Of a stretch of 64,000 bases of DNA, positions 10,410 through 21,655 are shown in pieces. Both the position numbers and the translations under genes were made by a program. The DNA comes from Valencia hispanica. Taxonomy: Eukaryota; Chordata; Actinopteri; Cyprinodontiformes; Valenciidae. The stretch is taken from assembly GCA_963556495.2 (NCBI GenBank), contig OY747721.1, forward strand, positions 7,932,149 through 7,996,148. The letters run 5' to 3'. Under the pieces are notes generated by a model. That model saw nothing but the letters and a program-made list of their open reading frames with translations. It made no database searches and was not told the origin of the DNA. Every line of letters begins with the position of its first letter. Position 1 is the first letter of the stretch.

Positions 10410-11311
10410 CCGGAAATGTTCCAGCAGAAGTGGAGGCCCTTCGTGCAGAAGTGGTCCATCTCCGAGGCATGGTCGATCACCTCAACTCCAAGCTTCAGAC
10501 CATCTCCGACGCCCACATTCGCCTGTCCGGAGTAGTCAACATGCTCCAACAGCGGTCGTCCCCCACGGTCGAACCGCGGATCTGTCTTCCAGACAAATGG
10601 AATGGCTCGGACGGCAAACCAGATGGCCTGATAGCAACTCTGGACATGATTTTTGAATGTCAGCCGATCATGTATGCCGCCCCAGCCTCCAGAGTGGCTC
10701 TGCTCACCTCACTGCTGACCGGGAGAGCGCAAGAGTGGGCTGCTGCGGTCTATAATCAGAAGTCTCCTCTGTGCAACGACTACACTCTGTTTGTGGGGGA
10801 ACTCCGGAAGACCTTCACCCCGCCTTGCAGTGAAGTCGATACAGAGGGCCAGCTCCTTCACTTGCGTCAGCGCAACCAGCCGGTTCACCTCTTCGCCGCC
10901 GAGTTCCGCACACTGGCCGCCAAGCTGTCCTGGAGCGACGGTGCGCTGAAATCCATCTTTCTGGAGGGATTGGCCGATTACATCAAGGATGAGATGGTCG
11001 GCCGGGAGGCGCCCAAGACTCTGGATGCCGCAGTGACCCTGGCTCTCGAGATCGACCGGCGCGTCATGTGCCGCCCGAAACCACCGGCGCGCTCTCCGAC
11101 GCACCGATCCTTTCAGTTCCGCTCCATCGAAGCCAGCTCGGCTCCGCCACGCCCCCGCTCGGAAGATCAAGAGGAGCCGATGCATCTTGGCCATCTGCCC
11201 CCGGAGGAGAAAGAGAGACGGCGCCGAGAGAGACTCTGTGCCTATTGTGGATCGCCTGCACATCCCCTGCGGCAATGTTCACTCCGGCCGGGAAAAGACC
11301 AGGCCAGGTGA
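10400..11311 (+). CDS. gag: Retrotransposon Gag with CCHC zinc knuckle
   Basis: An intact 303-residue frame starting at the ATG 3 nt after the 5' LTR; this start was preferred to the in-frame ATG at 10,343, which is inside the LTR. Residues 8-50 form a heptad-type coiled coil ([18 protein letters not shown]). About 75-200 resemble the retrotransposon gag/capsid fold ([26 protein letters not shown]). The C-terminus is basic and ends with [14 protein letters not shown], a C-x2-C-x4-H-x4-C knuckle that should bind the genomic RNA. Gag would build the cytoplasmic particle. A slippery heptamer lies in its last codons, so a minority of ribosomes should pass into pol. Confidence 0.9.
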   Translation: MTEPGNVPAEVEALRAEVVHLRGMVDHLNSKLQTISDAHIRLSGVVNMLQQRSSPTVEPRICLPDKWNGSDGKPDGLIATLDMIFECQPIMYAAPASRVALLTSLLTGRAQEWAAAVYNQKSPLCNDYTLFVGELRKTFTPPCSEVDTEGQLLHLRQRNQPVHLFAAEFRTLAAKLSWSDGALKSIFLEGLADYIKDEMVGREAPKTLDAAVTLALEIDRRVMCRPKPPARSPTHRSFQFRSIEASSAPPRPRSEDQEEPMHLGHLPPEEKERRRRERLCAYCGSPAHPLRQCSLRPGKDQAR

Positions 11312-11333
11312 AGGTAGGAGGAATTTCACCTGG
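11290..11333 (+). promoter_or_regulatory. Predicted -1 frameshift signal (slippery site and hairpin)
   Basis: GGGAAAA at 11,290-11,296 sits in the gag phase as G GGA AAA, the X-XXY-YYZ form. A 7-nt spacer follows, then a perfect 9-bp stem: CCAGGTGAA (11,304-11,312) pairs with TTCACCTGG (11,325-11,333) around a 12-nt loop. The gag stop (11,309-11,311) lies inside the stem. Pol is in the -1 frame relative to gag, exactly as such a signal would serve. Confidence 0.75.
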
Positions 11334-14300
11334 TATCACGTCTCCTAACCGCTTCCTCCTCTCTGTCCAGCTTCTCCACCCTGATCCGCACCACACATTC
11401 TCTGCTCTGCTGGATACTGGTGCAGCGGATAATTTCATCTCCACACAGTTAGCTGAGAGATTGCAACTTTCCCTGCAGCTGCTGCCGCGACCTATACCCG
11501 TGATCTCCGTCGATGGACACCCGTTGCAACCTAACCCCATCCGAAAACGTACCACAGAGGTTCGGATGTGGGTCGCCGACCACACGGAACTCATCAGCTT
11601 CCTGGTCATCGCTTCCAATACTACACCACTCATCTTAGGCTACCCCTGGTTCCGGACACACGACCCTCAACTCTCCTGGTCCACGCAGCAGATTCTCAGC
11701 TGGGGTCCGTCCTGTTCACTCCGATGCCTCCGCCCACCCTCCGTCAGGATACCAGAGGTCATCCCGGTCCCGGCCATCGAGGAGATTCTTCCTCCCTACA
11801 GAGATCTGGTTCAGGTTTTTAGCAAGAGGAGGGCTTCCCAACTACCACCCCATCGTTCCTACGATATGGCCATCAACCTCTTGCCAGGAGCAGCGCCCCC
11901 GCGTAGCCGCCAATTTCCCCTCTCCTTGGAGGAGACGGCACAAATGGAGACCTACATCTCAGAGGCTCTCGACCAGGGGTTCATCCGCCCTTCTACTTCT
12001 CCGGCCTCGGCAGGGTTCTTCTTTGTTAAAAAGAAGGAGGGGACCCTCCGTCCCTGTATTGACTACCGGGGTTTGAACAAAATAACCATTAAAGATCGTC
12101 ATCCACTTCCTCTTGTGAGCACTGTGTTAGACTCTTTGTCCAAAGCCTCCATCTTTACTCGTCTCGACCTGTGGAACACTTACAACCTGATCCATATACG
12201 TGAGGGCGACGAGTGGAAGACGGCATTCAGTACTCCCACTGGCCACTGGGAGTACCAAGTCATGCCCTTTGGTCTATGCAACAGCCCAGCGGTCTTTCAA
12301 CGCCTCTTAAACGACGTTCTCCGAGACATGCTGGGACGGTGGGTGTACGTCTAACTGGACGACATTCTGATTTAATCCACGTCGGAGGTAGACCACGTCC
12401 GGCATGTCCACGCTGTCCTTGAGCGACTTCTCCAGAACCACCTCTACTGCAAACTGGAGAAGTGTGCCTTCCACAAACGCTCCACCACCTTTCTGGGATA
12501 CGTCATCTCGGCCGAGGGCATAGCCATGGATCCTCAGAAGGTGTCTGCGGTGACCGCCTGGCCACTTCCCACCACACTCAAACGGCTGCAGTCTTTCCTC
12601 GGCTTCGCTAACTTTTATCGGCGGTTCATCCGTAATTACAGCTCTGTAGTGGCTCCACTTACGGACCTCACCAGACCCACTGCACGGCCACACCCATTTC
12701 ATCTAACCCCAGAGGCCAAATGTACGTTTCACCAATTACTCCGGCTCTTCACTACAGCGCCGATCCTGCTCCATCCTGACCCCACCAAATCGTTTACCGT
12801 CGAGGTGGACGCCTCAGAGATCGGTGCTGGTGCCGTCCTGTCTCAGCAGGGTCCAGACCAGAGGCTCCATCCCTGCTGCTTCTTTTCTCGAAAGTTCACA
12901 CCTGCACAACAGCGCTATGGGGTTGGTGATCGTGAACTTTTGGCCATCAAGTGGGCGCTGGAGGAGTGGCGTCACTGGCTCATGGGTACACCAGAACCGT
13001 TCCTGATCTGGACGGACCATCAAAACCTCATCCACATCCGGAACGCTAAGCAACTTAACCCCCGCCAGGCTCGGTGGGCTCATCTTTTCGAGCACTACAA
13101 CTTCCATATTTCTTATCGACCCGGTTCAAAGAACGGGAAGGCTGACGCTCTCTCTCGGTGCCTCTCTCAAGATCCTGTACCATCCCAACCCGCCCCCATG
13201 ATTCCCCCGCATCAAGTCCTGGCCCCCCTCCGTTGGCCCTTGGAGGATTCCATTCAATCAGCCCTGGCCCTGGAGCCGGCACCACCTGAGACACCGCCCA
13301 ACCGCCTCTACGTCCCGACCCGCTGTCGTCAGGAGGCTCTTTTGTGGGGCCACTCCTCACCGGTGGCTGGTCACGCAGGCATAACCCGAACTCTTCAGTT
13401 CATCCGCCGCTACCTGTGGTGGCCCACCATGGCGAAGGACGTCACCAGTTTCGTCGGTGCTTGCTCAGTCTGCGCCAGAGCCAAGTCCTCCACTCAACCC
13501 GGGACTGGAGTACTTCGTCCTCTGCCAGTTCCAGCGAGACCCTGGTCACACATCGGGGTGGACTTCGTCACCGGCTCGCCCCCTGCTGACGGCATGACCA
13601 CCATTGCCACCTTTGTCGATCGCTTCTCCAACGCGGTCCATCTGGTCCCTCTGCCTGGCCTGCCCACGGCCAAGGAGACAGCAGAACTGGTCCTCAAACA
13701 CGTGGTCCGCCTTCATGGGTTCCCCCAGGATATTGTCTCAGACAGAGGGTCCCAATTCACGGCACGGTTCTGGAAGGCATTCTGTTGTCTCATCGGTGCC
13801 ACCGCCAGTCTTTCTTCTGGCTACCATCCGGAAACCAACGGACAGACGGAGAGAGCCAATCAGATGGTGGGCAAATACCTCCGTTGCTTTGTCTCCTCGC
13901 AGCCTACCTCCTGGCCTCAGGCATTGACTTGGGCCGAGTTATCCCTAAACCTGCAGGTCTCCTCCGCCACAGGGTCATCCCCCTTCGAGGTCTGCAACGG
14001 CTACCAACCTCCTTTATTCTCTCAACAGGAACCTGAGGTAGAGGTCCCGGCTGCCCAATCGCTTATCCGCCGAGCCAAGGCCGCGTGGATCTGAGCTCGG
14101 GCATCCATCAAGCGTGCCAACGCTGGTTACATGGCTCAACACCACCGACATCACCGACCCGGTCCCACGTTCCAGCCAGGAGATCTGGTCTGGCTCTCCA
14201 CACGGCACCTCAGACTGCCTTTGGGGCCCCAGAAGCTAACTCCCCGCTTCATGGGTCCTTACCCGGTCGTCTGCTGCATCAATCCAGTCACTTATCGCCT

Positions 14301-14618
14301 CCGACTCCCATCGTCTCTGAGGATTCACCCTGTCTTCCACTGCTCACTCCTCAAGCGTCACCTCACCTCGCCTCTTTCCCCCCCGGAGAATCGTCCCCCG
14401 CCTCCTCGCTTGATCGACGGGGGTCCGGTGTACACGGTTCGCCGTATCCTCAATTCCCGACCGCGGGGAAGGGGATTCCAGTACCTGGTGGACTGGCAGG
14501 GATACGGTCCGGAGGAGCGCTCCTGGGTTCCATCCCGCCACATTCTGGACTCCACCCTCATCGCAGACTTCCACCGTCTTCACCCAGATTGTCTGGGCCC
14601 TTCAGGTGCCGGGCCTCG

Positions 14619-14631
14619 AGGGGGGGGGTCC
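14619..14631 (+). promoter_or_regulatory. Polypurine tract of the chromovirus
   Basis: A run of nine G (14,620-14,628, preceded by A), then TCC, abuts the 3' LTR and would prime plus-strand DNA synthesis. Confidence 0.8.
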
Positions 14632-14959
14632 TGTCAAGAAGTCATCAGACCCAACTCGAAGCAGCTGCTTCTGATGAGATTCTCCTCCTCCCAAACACTC
14701 AAAAGCTCCCGTCACTCACCTCTATGGTGCTCAGTCATCAACCTCGTTGTGACGCATAGCTCCTACGACTCCAACCTGAGTAGTATTCTAGACCCGACGA
14801 TTCCCTACGGCTAATAGCCTTTCCAAGCTCCTCGCATCACGAGTTCCTGGTTCTTCCATCTTCTCCGCTCCAATAAGACCTTCGGCTGCATCCTCACTCT
14901 GCACTTGGAACATCCATCTTCCCAGCAGCGATCTTCCATTGATCGCTGCATTCGTGACA
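14632..14959 (+). repeat. 3' LTR of the chromovirus
   Basis: 328 bp, TGTC to GACA, followed by the target duplication GAGAA. It retains the 11-nt primer complement (14,729-14,739) and encodes the last 61 codons of pol. A CCAATAAGACC stretch near 14,870 could act as a weak polyadenylation signal, placing the end of R downstream of the pol stop. Confidence 0.95.
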
Positions 14960-14964
14960 GAGAA

Positions 14965-16529
14965 GCTTTTTTAGTTTATTCAGCGTGTCTGCAGTTACTC
15001 TTCACAGTGTTTGAGCTCACATCCTTCAGAGGAGATTGAAAGTCTGGAAATTCTCCGAATATTACATTAATATAGAAGTGGTGCACCAATTAATCAATTA
15101 AATCATTACATCTCATAAATAGTTATATTAATACTAAGTTATTAATCATAACTATTGAATTAAACCAGACATTACACTCACACTCTGTGCCTTCCCTATC
15201 ACACTATAAACAAAAAACTTTTACAAACAAAAAATACTTCTGTAGCAGCTCCTTTATGGTTTGCATTGCTTTAATTGTTTTATTTTACTCTAAATCTGTG
15301 TTCTGTACACCACAATGCTGCTGGTTTGGTTTGGTGTGTGAATGTGTGCGTGAATGGGTGAATGACTGAATGTAGTGTGAAGCGCTTTGGGGTCCCTTTA
15401 AGGACCAAATAAAGCGCTACACAAGTACAGGCCATTTAACTGCTGCTTGCAGTTAAATTGTTTGTGTCTGTCCCTCTTTTCTTTTACTGTACATTGACTC
15501 AGGGGCTGCATAAAACTTGCCCGTTAAGTGCTTAGTAGAGTTTTTGGGAATTCTGAAAATGAAGTCAAAAATTGTTGGTAAAAAACAAATAGCAAACAGC
15601 ATCAAGAAAACATGAACTTGAGTTGTTTTGGAATAATCTTTCACTCTTTTAATGCTAAATTTTGAATTTTTATGTTGGTAATGTATATTTACATCACAAC
15701 CTACAGTTCCAATATTTAAGCTCAATCAAGTTCCTTAATGCCACACCTTGAGGGGAACCCATGACCAAAACTGCAGAGGAAGTAGCATGGTGAACATAAA
15801 TAGAAAAAGGTGTCACAATAAAGTTAGATCAATAACACAAAAGATTTTAAAGATTGAGGTAATGAACATATTTTCTTTCAGAGCATTTTCACTTTTTCAG
15901 AAGGCAATGCCGCTTTCACGACATCCATTAGTGTAAAACAGATTTCCCAGGTTAAAATTGACCACAGAAAACAACCCTGGAAGGGACAAAGAATTTTTGA
16001 CATTCACACAGGAGAAACTTTGTGGGGTATGGCTTTAAGCATTTAAGGTAGGCTAAAGATTCTGTGTTACGTGACTATCATCTTTAACTTTAACTGTAAC
16101 AGAGTTTAAATCACTGACATCTTCTCTAGGCAATCTGTTGACACAGTGGGGGCAAAAGGACCAGCAATGCTTAAGAATTTAAAATATTCTTTTAGGAAGT
16201 TTTACAGTGTTTTTGTTATTAGATTTTAAATATGACATTACAAGGAACATTGCACGTGTGTGTATGTGCACACACATTGAGATAGCTTATTCATTAAACT
16301 TCTGTTAATTTTGTTCAGAGGTTACTTCCTGATGCTGTGTCGTAATCTTGGTCAAGGTTTATGCTATCCTCTCTTCCACAAGTGTGGAATAAATGTGTAA
16401 GTCTTTGTGAAATACAACTGAACCCCCAAACAACCTGGTGTAGAATCTGAGGTTGTATAACTCTAATGACCCTTACAATCCTAAACCTAAAACGCCAACA
16501 GTGGACATCCTAACCAATAGAACTCCACC
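14965..16529. other. Intergenic; one dispersed-repeat tail
   Basis: AT-rich, no gene. At about 15,330-15,440 the sequence TGTGAATGTGTG..GAATGGGTGAATGACTGAATG..GTGAAGCGCTTTGGGGTCC..AAAGCGCTA resembles a widespread teleost repeat tail; a related copy is at 35,310-35,455. Nothing else recognised. Confidence 0.5.
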
Positions 16530-16700
16530 TAGTGTTGTAGTCAAGCATCAGTCAAGCACCAGCACCAGCTCGTTCACACTGCAGGTCTTAATGCTCAATT
16601 GTGACTTTATGATAAAATCTGATCTCTTCTGTGTGTGGTTGTTCACACTGTAATTTAAATGCAACTGCCATCAGACTGCAGTGTGAATTGTTCAGGGATC
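16530..16700. repeat. Dispersed non-autonomous repeat (TTCACACTGCAG type)
   Basis: TTCACACTGCAGGTCTTAATG on the left is mirrored by TTCACACTGTAATTTAAATG and a second ACTGCAGTGTGAA to the right, with an AATCTGATC core. The layout suggests a short inverted-repeat DNA element common in fish introns. Boundaries are approximate. Confidence 0.45.
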
Positions 16701-16917
16701 CAAAGTCCACTGCATGGGCAAAAAAAGCACAAAACATCAGAGGCTGCGAACGCTGTCTCCCATCAGCGCTATATATTTAAAGATTTCGTTTGTTCAAACT
16801 TTCATTCAGCCCAAGTTTGAGTTAATATAACTTTAAAAGCACAAACTTAAAAAGCTTCTGTGATGCTTTTGGAGTGTTCTTATTTAAAGTGCAGGCAAAA
16901 TACAGCATAAGGAAATT

Positions 16918-17376
16918 ATACTACTCACAATAAGTTAGGGATATTGTGAGAGATTCAGTGGATGTCATACATATGGTATTTGTTTCACTTCAGAGGTTTT
17001 TGGGATAGGGAGGCAATTGTATTGGGATGATAGACACACCTCATTTTGTTTTTTCGACGTAATGGTCTCACTGTGTACAGTGTGCCTTACACATTGGGGG
17101 CAACACCAAAAAATACTGAAGACAACCCTTTTCAATGTGGCATCAATTTCAACATTCTGTGGGTTTAAAAAGCTGGTATTGTCAGTAAGTCATTCCTACT
17201 TTATCCTTGAAACAGCCATGAGGACACAACGTCACTTAACGGACGAGCAGCGCCACCTGGCCATAGCATGCCTTCGGGTCGGTGGCAGGCAGTCAAATGT
17301 TGCACGTGAACTTGGTGTGTCTCAAAGTGTCATCAGCAGACTTGCATCAAGACCAGAACTACTGGCAGAGTCGTGA
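16918..17376 (+). pseudogene. Tc1/mariner-like 5' fragment with helix-turn-helix
   Basis: A terminal-repeat-like stretch (ACTCACAATAAGTTAGGGAT) precedes an ATG at 17,218 opening RTQRHLTDEQRHLAIACLRVGGRQSNVARELGVSQSVISRL, a paired-type helix-turn-helix DNA-binding domain of a Tc1/mariner-like transposase. The frame stops at 17,374-17,376 before any catalytic domain, so only the N-terminal end of the element remains. It lies just upstream of the tectorin-like exons. Confidence 0.65.
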
Positions 17377-17751
17377 CAGACCCAGGAGTGGAGCCCCACG
17401 AGTCACCCCTTTTTGTCAAAGAAAATTACAATAAAACACAATAGACTTTCAAAATGAATTAAGCACATTATTTCAAAGCACATGAACTCAGCGCTCTCAG
17501 TCACTCCGTTCTGAGACAGGCTGTGCTCTGCTTCTAAATCGGACGATCTGAGTTCCAGCATCAACACTATGTGAGGTCCTACGAGATTAGGCACTGATGT
17601 GTCAATACAATGGGGTATCGCTGGGACAGTGGAGGAATGCAACTGGCTGTGGTAAGTTCTTGTACCACATCTGATAGAGATAGAGATACCTATGAAATTA
17701 CCACATTCATTGTTACTTTTTATTGAACTTCTTTACCCCCCCCCCCTACAG
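17377..17751. other. Upstream flank of the tectorin-like exons, no exon found
   Basis: An upstream exon ending in phase 1 is required by the first tectorin-like exon, but none is recognisable here or further upstream in the window. A 16-nt C run and TACAG at about 17,735-17,751 form the acceptor of the first visible exon. Confidence 0.5.
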
Positions 17752-19782
17752 AACTAACTTGTTCTTCAAACAGCCAATATGAACTCTGTGGAAGTTCATG
17801 TCCATCTTCCTGCCCCAGCCTCTCTTTCCCCTTCACCTGTGACACTCAGTGCCAGGAGGGGTGCCAATGTGATGATGGGTTTGTCCTCAATAGTAACCAG
17901 TGTGTGCCACCCACATCCTGTGTATGCTATCATGAAGGACGCTATCGACAAGCCGGTGAACAGTTCTGGGATGGAGAACAATGTGAGAGCTTTTGCACCT
18001 GTAATGGTGTAACTGGTGTAGTCCAGTGTTCCCCCAACGCATGTGGACCTCAGGAGTCCTGCTTTGTTGTGGGGGGTAAGTTTGGCTGCCATCCCAACCC
18101 TCATGGCACCTGCTCTGCTTCTGGAGACCCTCATTACCTCACCTTTGATGGCAAGGCATATGACTTCCAGGGAACCTGCCGCTATGTTCTGGCAACAGTT
18201 TGCAATGACAGTGGACTTCATCAGTTTTCTGTGAAAGCGAAGAATGAACAATGGTTTGGGTTACCAGTTTCTATCACGGCTGAAGTTTTTGTTGATGTTT
18301 CGGGCTTTCACGTGCATATGTCAAGAGGCTATTGAGGTATTGTGGAGGTAAGTCAAGCTTTTTATGATAGAAGATTGCAGAAGCCTGTCTGAAATAAAGA
18401 TTGAAAGTTACTTTTGCAAAGTACTTTTAAAAGCCAAAATATTTCTTCTTTGTATATTACCAAAAACTGTTCAGTTCTTAAATATTAGAATTGGTAATAG
18501 TCCAGAAATATCAGTTGAGCATTCATAAAATGATTTTTTTTTCTCTCCAGGTGAATGGAATCACAAGAAATCTGCCATTTGTCTTCAATGGAAGTCTGTC
18601 AATTTTTGGAAGTGGGTCCCAAACATTTATCAAAGCAGACTTTGGACTGAGTGTCATGTATGATGGAAGTAGCACAGTGTCCATTTCTGTACCCCCAAAC
18701 ATGTGTAGCCTATTTACTCTTCCACACAGCTGAAATTTAACTCCTATTTATTTTTCCATACTTTTTTTACAAGATCCCTTGAGAAACTGATTCAATTGTG
18801 AATTCCCTATTTGAAAATCACTTTATTTAGGTATTGTTGAAAGTTAATATTCTTGAATTTCAATGTTGCTCACTTGCTAGAAAATTTATTTTATAACTAG
18901 AATAGCTAGCAGGCTAACAAGTTCTCTATTGAAAATACCAATTTAAACATATTTTATCCTTTCAATTATTTTGTTTTTCAGTACTTTTGTACCTTTTTTT
19001 CTTGCCTGTCATTGAGTCTGTCTCATTATTTGACTGTGAAAAGATGATTCAGTGTATCTTATCTTCATCAGGGGAAGAATGTGTGGACTTTGTGGGAACT
19101 TCAATGGAAATCAAAATGATGACTTCCACACCCCAAGTGGAGCAAGGGTCAACAATGCAGATGTTTTCGGGGCAGCCTGGAAGGTTCCTGGGAACTACAC
19201 CTGCAGTGATGGCTGTGGCTCCTCATGCCCACAATGCAACAATGATCGATCTGCAAGGTCCCAGTGTGAGGTGATTCAGGCAGCTGACGGTCCCTTCAGC
19301 TTCTGCCATGAGGAGGTGGATCCAGCACCATATTTCAGTGACTGCGTCTTTGATGTCTGCGTGTCAGGAAATCGAGGCAGTGATCTTCTTTGCAGGGCTC
19401 TTGAAACGTACATTAGTGCCTGTCAGTCTGCCAATGTCCGAGTCTACCCTTGGAGACAAAACACCACTTGCAGTGAGTATGGAAGGCACTGTGATGTTAA
19501 AGTATTACTCAAGGAAACAAATACTTTCCTCCAAAGTCTCTCGAAATATGGCGTCTCCTAAAAACTTTTTTCTTCACTTATAAAGGAATTGACTGTCCAG
19601 CCAACAGTCATTATGAACTGTGTGGAACAGACTGTGGCAACACCTGTGCCAGCAGCATTGATACCGCCTGTGAGCATGTTTGCTCTGAGGGATGTTTCTG
19701 TGGTGACGGTTTTTGCAGGAGTGGAACAAGCTGTGTCCCTGTAGAGAGCTGTGGGTGCCAGTATGAAGGCTTCTACTTCAAT
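17752..19782 (+). pseudogene. First TIL-vWD-C8-TIL module of the tectorin-like gene
   Basis: Exon 1 carries a cysteine-rich TIL domain (CGSSCPSSC..TCDTQCQEGCQC..CVPPTSC) and the start of vWD1. Exon 2 is the beta-sheet-rich middle (VNGITRNLPFVFNGSL). Exon 3 has RMCGLCGNFNGNQNDDF, the intact CGxCG disulfide-exchange motif, and a C8 block (PAPYFSDCVFDVC). Exon 4 is a second TIL. The TGA is four codons before the end of exon 1, and no alternative donor avoids it. Confidence 0.8.
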
Positions 19783-21655
19783 GTAGGTTATTTAAAGTCA
19801 CTTTATTCTTGTTCTTCAAGTTAGCTCATAAAGTTGGGGTCCGAGGGCTAAAACATCACTATTAGATTAGCTTTGAAGAACTGAAGATCATTTGAGGCCA
19901 ACACTTGAAACATAATGACTCAGTGTGTGAGATCATAGCGAAATCTAAAGAATCAGTCAAAAATATTAAGAAGAGATTTGTAGATCTCCACAAGTATGGT
20001 TCATTCTTGGGTAGGGGAAACTGGGACTGGTTGTCCCATCGTTTCGTTGTCACATTGAATATTAAAGCCATACTAGCCATACATTTACATATAACATTTG
20101 ACTTATTAATCTGATCATTTTGCACTATTCATTTGCTGATTTAAACACACAACACTGAGGTGAGGATAAATGTTGTCATTTTTATGGGTCAGAGTAATTT
20201 TTATTTTAGTCTTATTTTTGTAAAGAAAGTTTGTAAGTTATTAGCATTGAAAAACACAATATTTAATCAAAAAGTCAAATATGTGATGTTTGATTTAAGC
20301 TGACATTTATAAGGCTAACTAAAGCTATGTGTTAGCAAGCTAAACTCTTTTGCCAAGAGGTCACTTGGGGCTGGTTGTCTCACTACTCCAGGGGTTGGTT
20401 GTCACATGTGCTTCTTAGCTTTTGTACTTTGACATAAGATTACATAGTTGAAATTATAGTTCAAATAATCAACTGGGAACACGTTTTAAAGTCCCAATAC
20501 GTTAACGTTTTTGTATTTATGATAAATGAAACATATTGCTTTGTTCAAGGCTATACTTTTCAGCAGTATATATGACTTCAATTTACCACTCCCCATACAT
20601 TGTGACAGCCAACCCCAACATGGGCCAGGTTGTCACAGAGGGTCAGAGTGTCTTTGACAGGTAATAACTTTTTATCACAACAAATTATGCAAAAGAAAGG
20701 TGGGTTCAATTCAAGCCAAGATCCTAGGCTTTCAATTGATTTGCAAATATCTCTTGAAATTTGATTGGATGATGAGCAATATAGACTAGAGTGAAAATTG
20801 AAACCCCTGAAATTGAAACTCCCCTACGATTGATAGATAATGGAAAGATTCTAATTCATCTGTTCAAACAATATATGCAAGTATAAGCATTATAGGCATG
20901 TCTAGCAATTGTACTCTGCAGAAAAAACTCATGTATTAGTAGATCGGTGAAGCTGGTACGAGAGTGTCATTAAGAGTGAAACAAGTCCTGTGCCAACATC
21001 GGCTAGAAGGCCACTCAGAGAGAAAGCAGCCATTAGTCCAAAATTAACATAAAAGACAGACCATTGTTTTCAAATCCAATCCAACGGGGATGGGGCTGAT
21101 ACTCTTCACCAAATAAAATGGCATCATGTGGAAGGAAAATACACTGTTCAAAAAAATAAAGGGAACACTTAAACAACACAATCTAACTCCAAGTCAATCA
21201 CACTTCTGTGAAATAAAACTGTCCATTTAGGAAGCAACACTGATTGACAATCAATTTCACATGGTGTTGTGCAAATGGAATAGAGAACAGGTGACAATTA
21301 TAGGCAATTAGCAAGACCCCTAATAAAGGAGTGGTCATGCAGGTGGTGACCACAGACCACTTCTAAATTCCTATGCTTTCTGGCTGATGTTTTGATCACT
21401 TTTGAATGCTGGTGGTGCTTTCACTCTAGTGGTAGCATTGGAGGGAGTCTCACAAGTGGCTCAGATAGTACAGCTCATCCAGGATGGCACATCAAGGGTG
21501 AATGGGGAATCTGGTTCTGCATGATGCAGTTTGGCCACTTTAAGTTGAATCAGAGAAGAAGCATTCCAGAACTGCATTCCTTTTTTACTTCAAGCTTAAT
21601 TCCCTCCCAATATGGTCATACACCTGAATACTTTCATTTTTTTCTCACCTTGCAG
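19783..21655 (+). other. Intron 4 of the tectorin-like gene with TE relics
   Basis: The longest intron of the model (1.87 kb). It holds an imperfect inverted pair around GGGGTTGGTTGTCAC (about 20,390) and GTGACAGCCAACCCC (about 20,603) and a Tc1-like fragment at 21,145-21,560. The acceptor TTGCAG is at 21,651-21,655. Confidence 0.55.
21145..21560 (+). mobile_element. Tc1/mariner-like 5' fragment
   Basis: Begins at a TGTTCAAAAAAATAAAGGGA terminus with AACACTTAAACAACACAATC, continues through an untranslated leader, and reaches the first codons of a helix-turn-helix (in one frame SQVAQIVQLIQDGTS near 21,450-21,500) before homology fades. A transposase body is absent. The wording matches a very common fish Tc1-type family as I recall it; no search was run. 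Confidence 0.6.

Larger units (their letters stand above)
11289..14814 (+). pseudogene. pol: Retrotransposon Pol (PR-RT-RH-IN-chromodomain), three stops
   Basis: One frame (-1 to gag) encodes, in order: an aspartic protease with [10 protein letters not shown] (D-T-G at 11,413-11,421); reverse transcriptase (about 11,900-12,500, with [24 protein letters not shown] and LDD); RNase H (FTVEVDASEIGAGAVLSQ about 12,795; DRELLAIKWALEEWRHWL); integrase zinc finger (H..H..CSVCARAK about 13,350-13,480); integrase core with Asp (GVDFVTGS), Asp (SDRGSQF) and Glu (HPETNGQTERANQ); and a C-terminal chromodomain (YTVRRILNSR..YLVDWQGYGPEERSWVP). TAA stops at 12,352 and 12,373 flank the LDD catalytic box and a TGA lies at 14,092. 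The frame ends with TAA TAG at 14,812, 183 nt inside the 3' LTR. The enzyme would copy RNA into DNA and integrate it; this copy cannot supply a full polyprotein. Confidence 0.92.
10070..14959 (+). mobile_element. Ty3/gypsy chromovirus, full length
   Basis: A 4,890-bp LTR retrotransposon with identical-length LTRs (10,070-10,397 and 14,632-14,959), TGTC..GACA termini and a perfect 5-bp target duplication GAGAA (10,065-10,069 and 14,960-14,964). Order: gag, protease, RT, RNase H, integrase, chromodomain. This is the order of the Metaviridae chromoviruses, and in fish of the sushi-like lineages. The LTRs differ at only 5 of 328 positions, so insertion is recent, yet pol carries three stops. Base composition is clearly GC-richer than the host flanks. 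Confidence 0.95.

Noticed and set aside
10709..13697. Long antisense frames inside gag-pol
   Set aside because: Shadows of the GC-rich retrotransposon genes; the sense frames carry all recognisable motifs.
17560..17660. Possible upstream exon ending GGCTGTG/GTAAGT before the tectorin-like exons
   Set aside because: The donor is good, but the preceding frames are not Cys-rich or C8-like and the phase could not be matched to the next exon.
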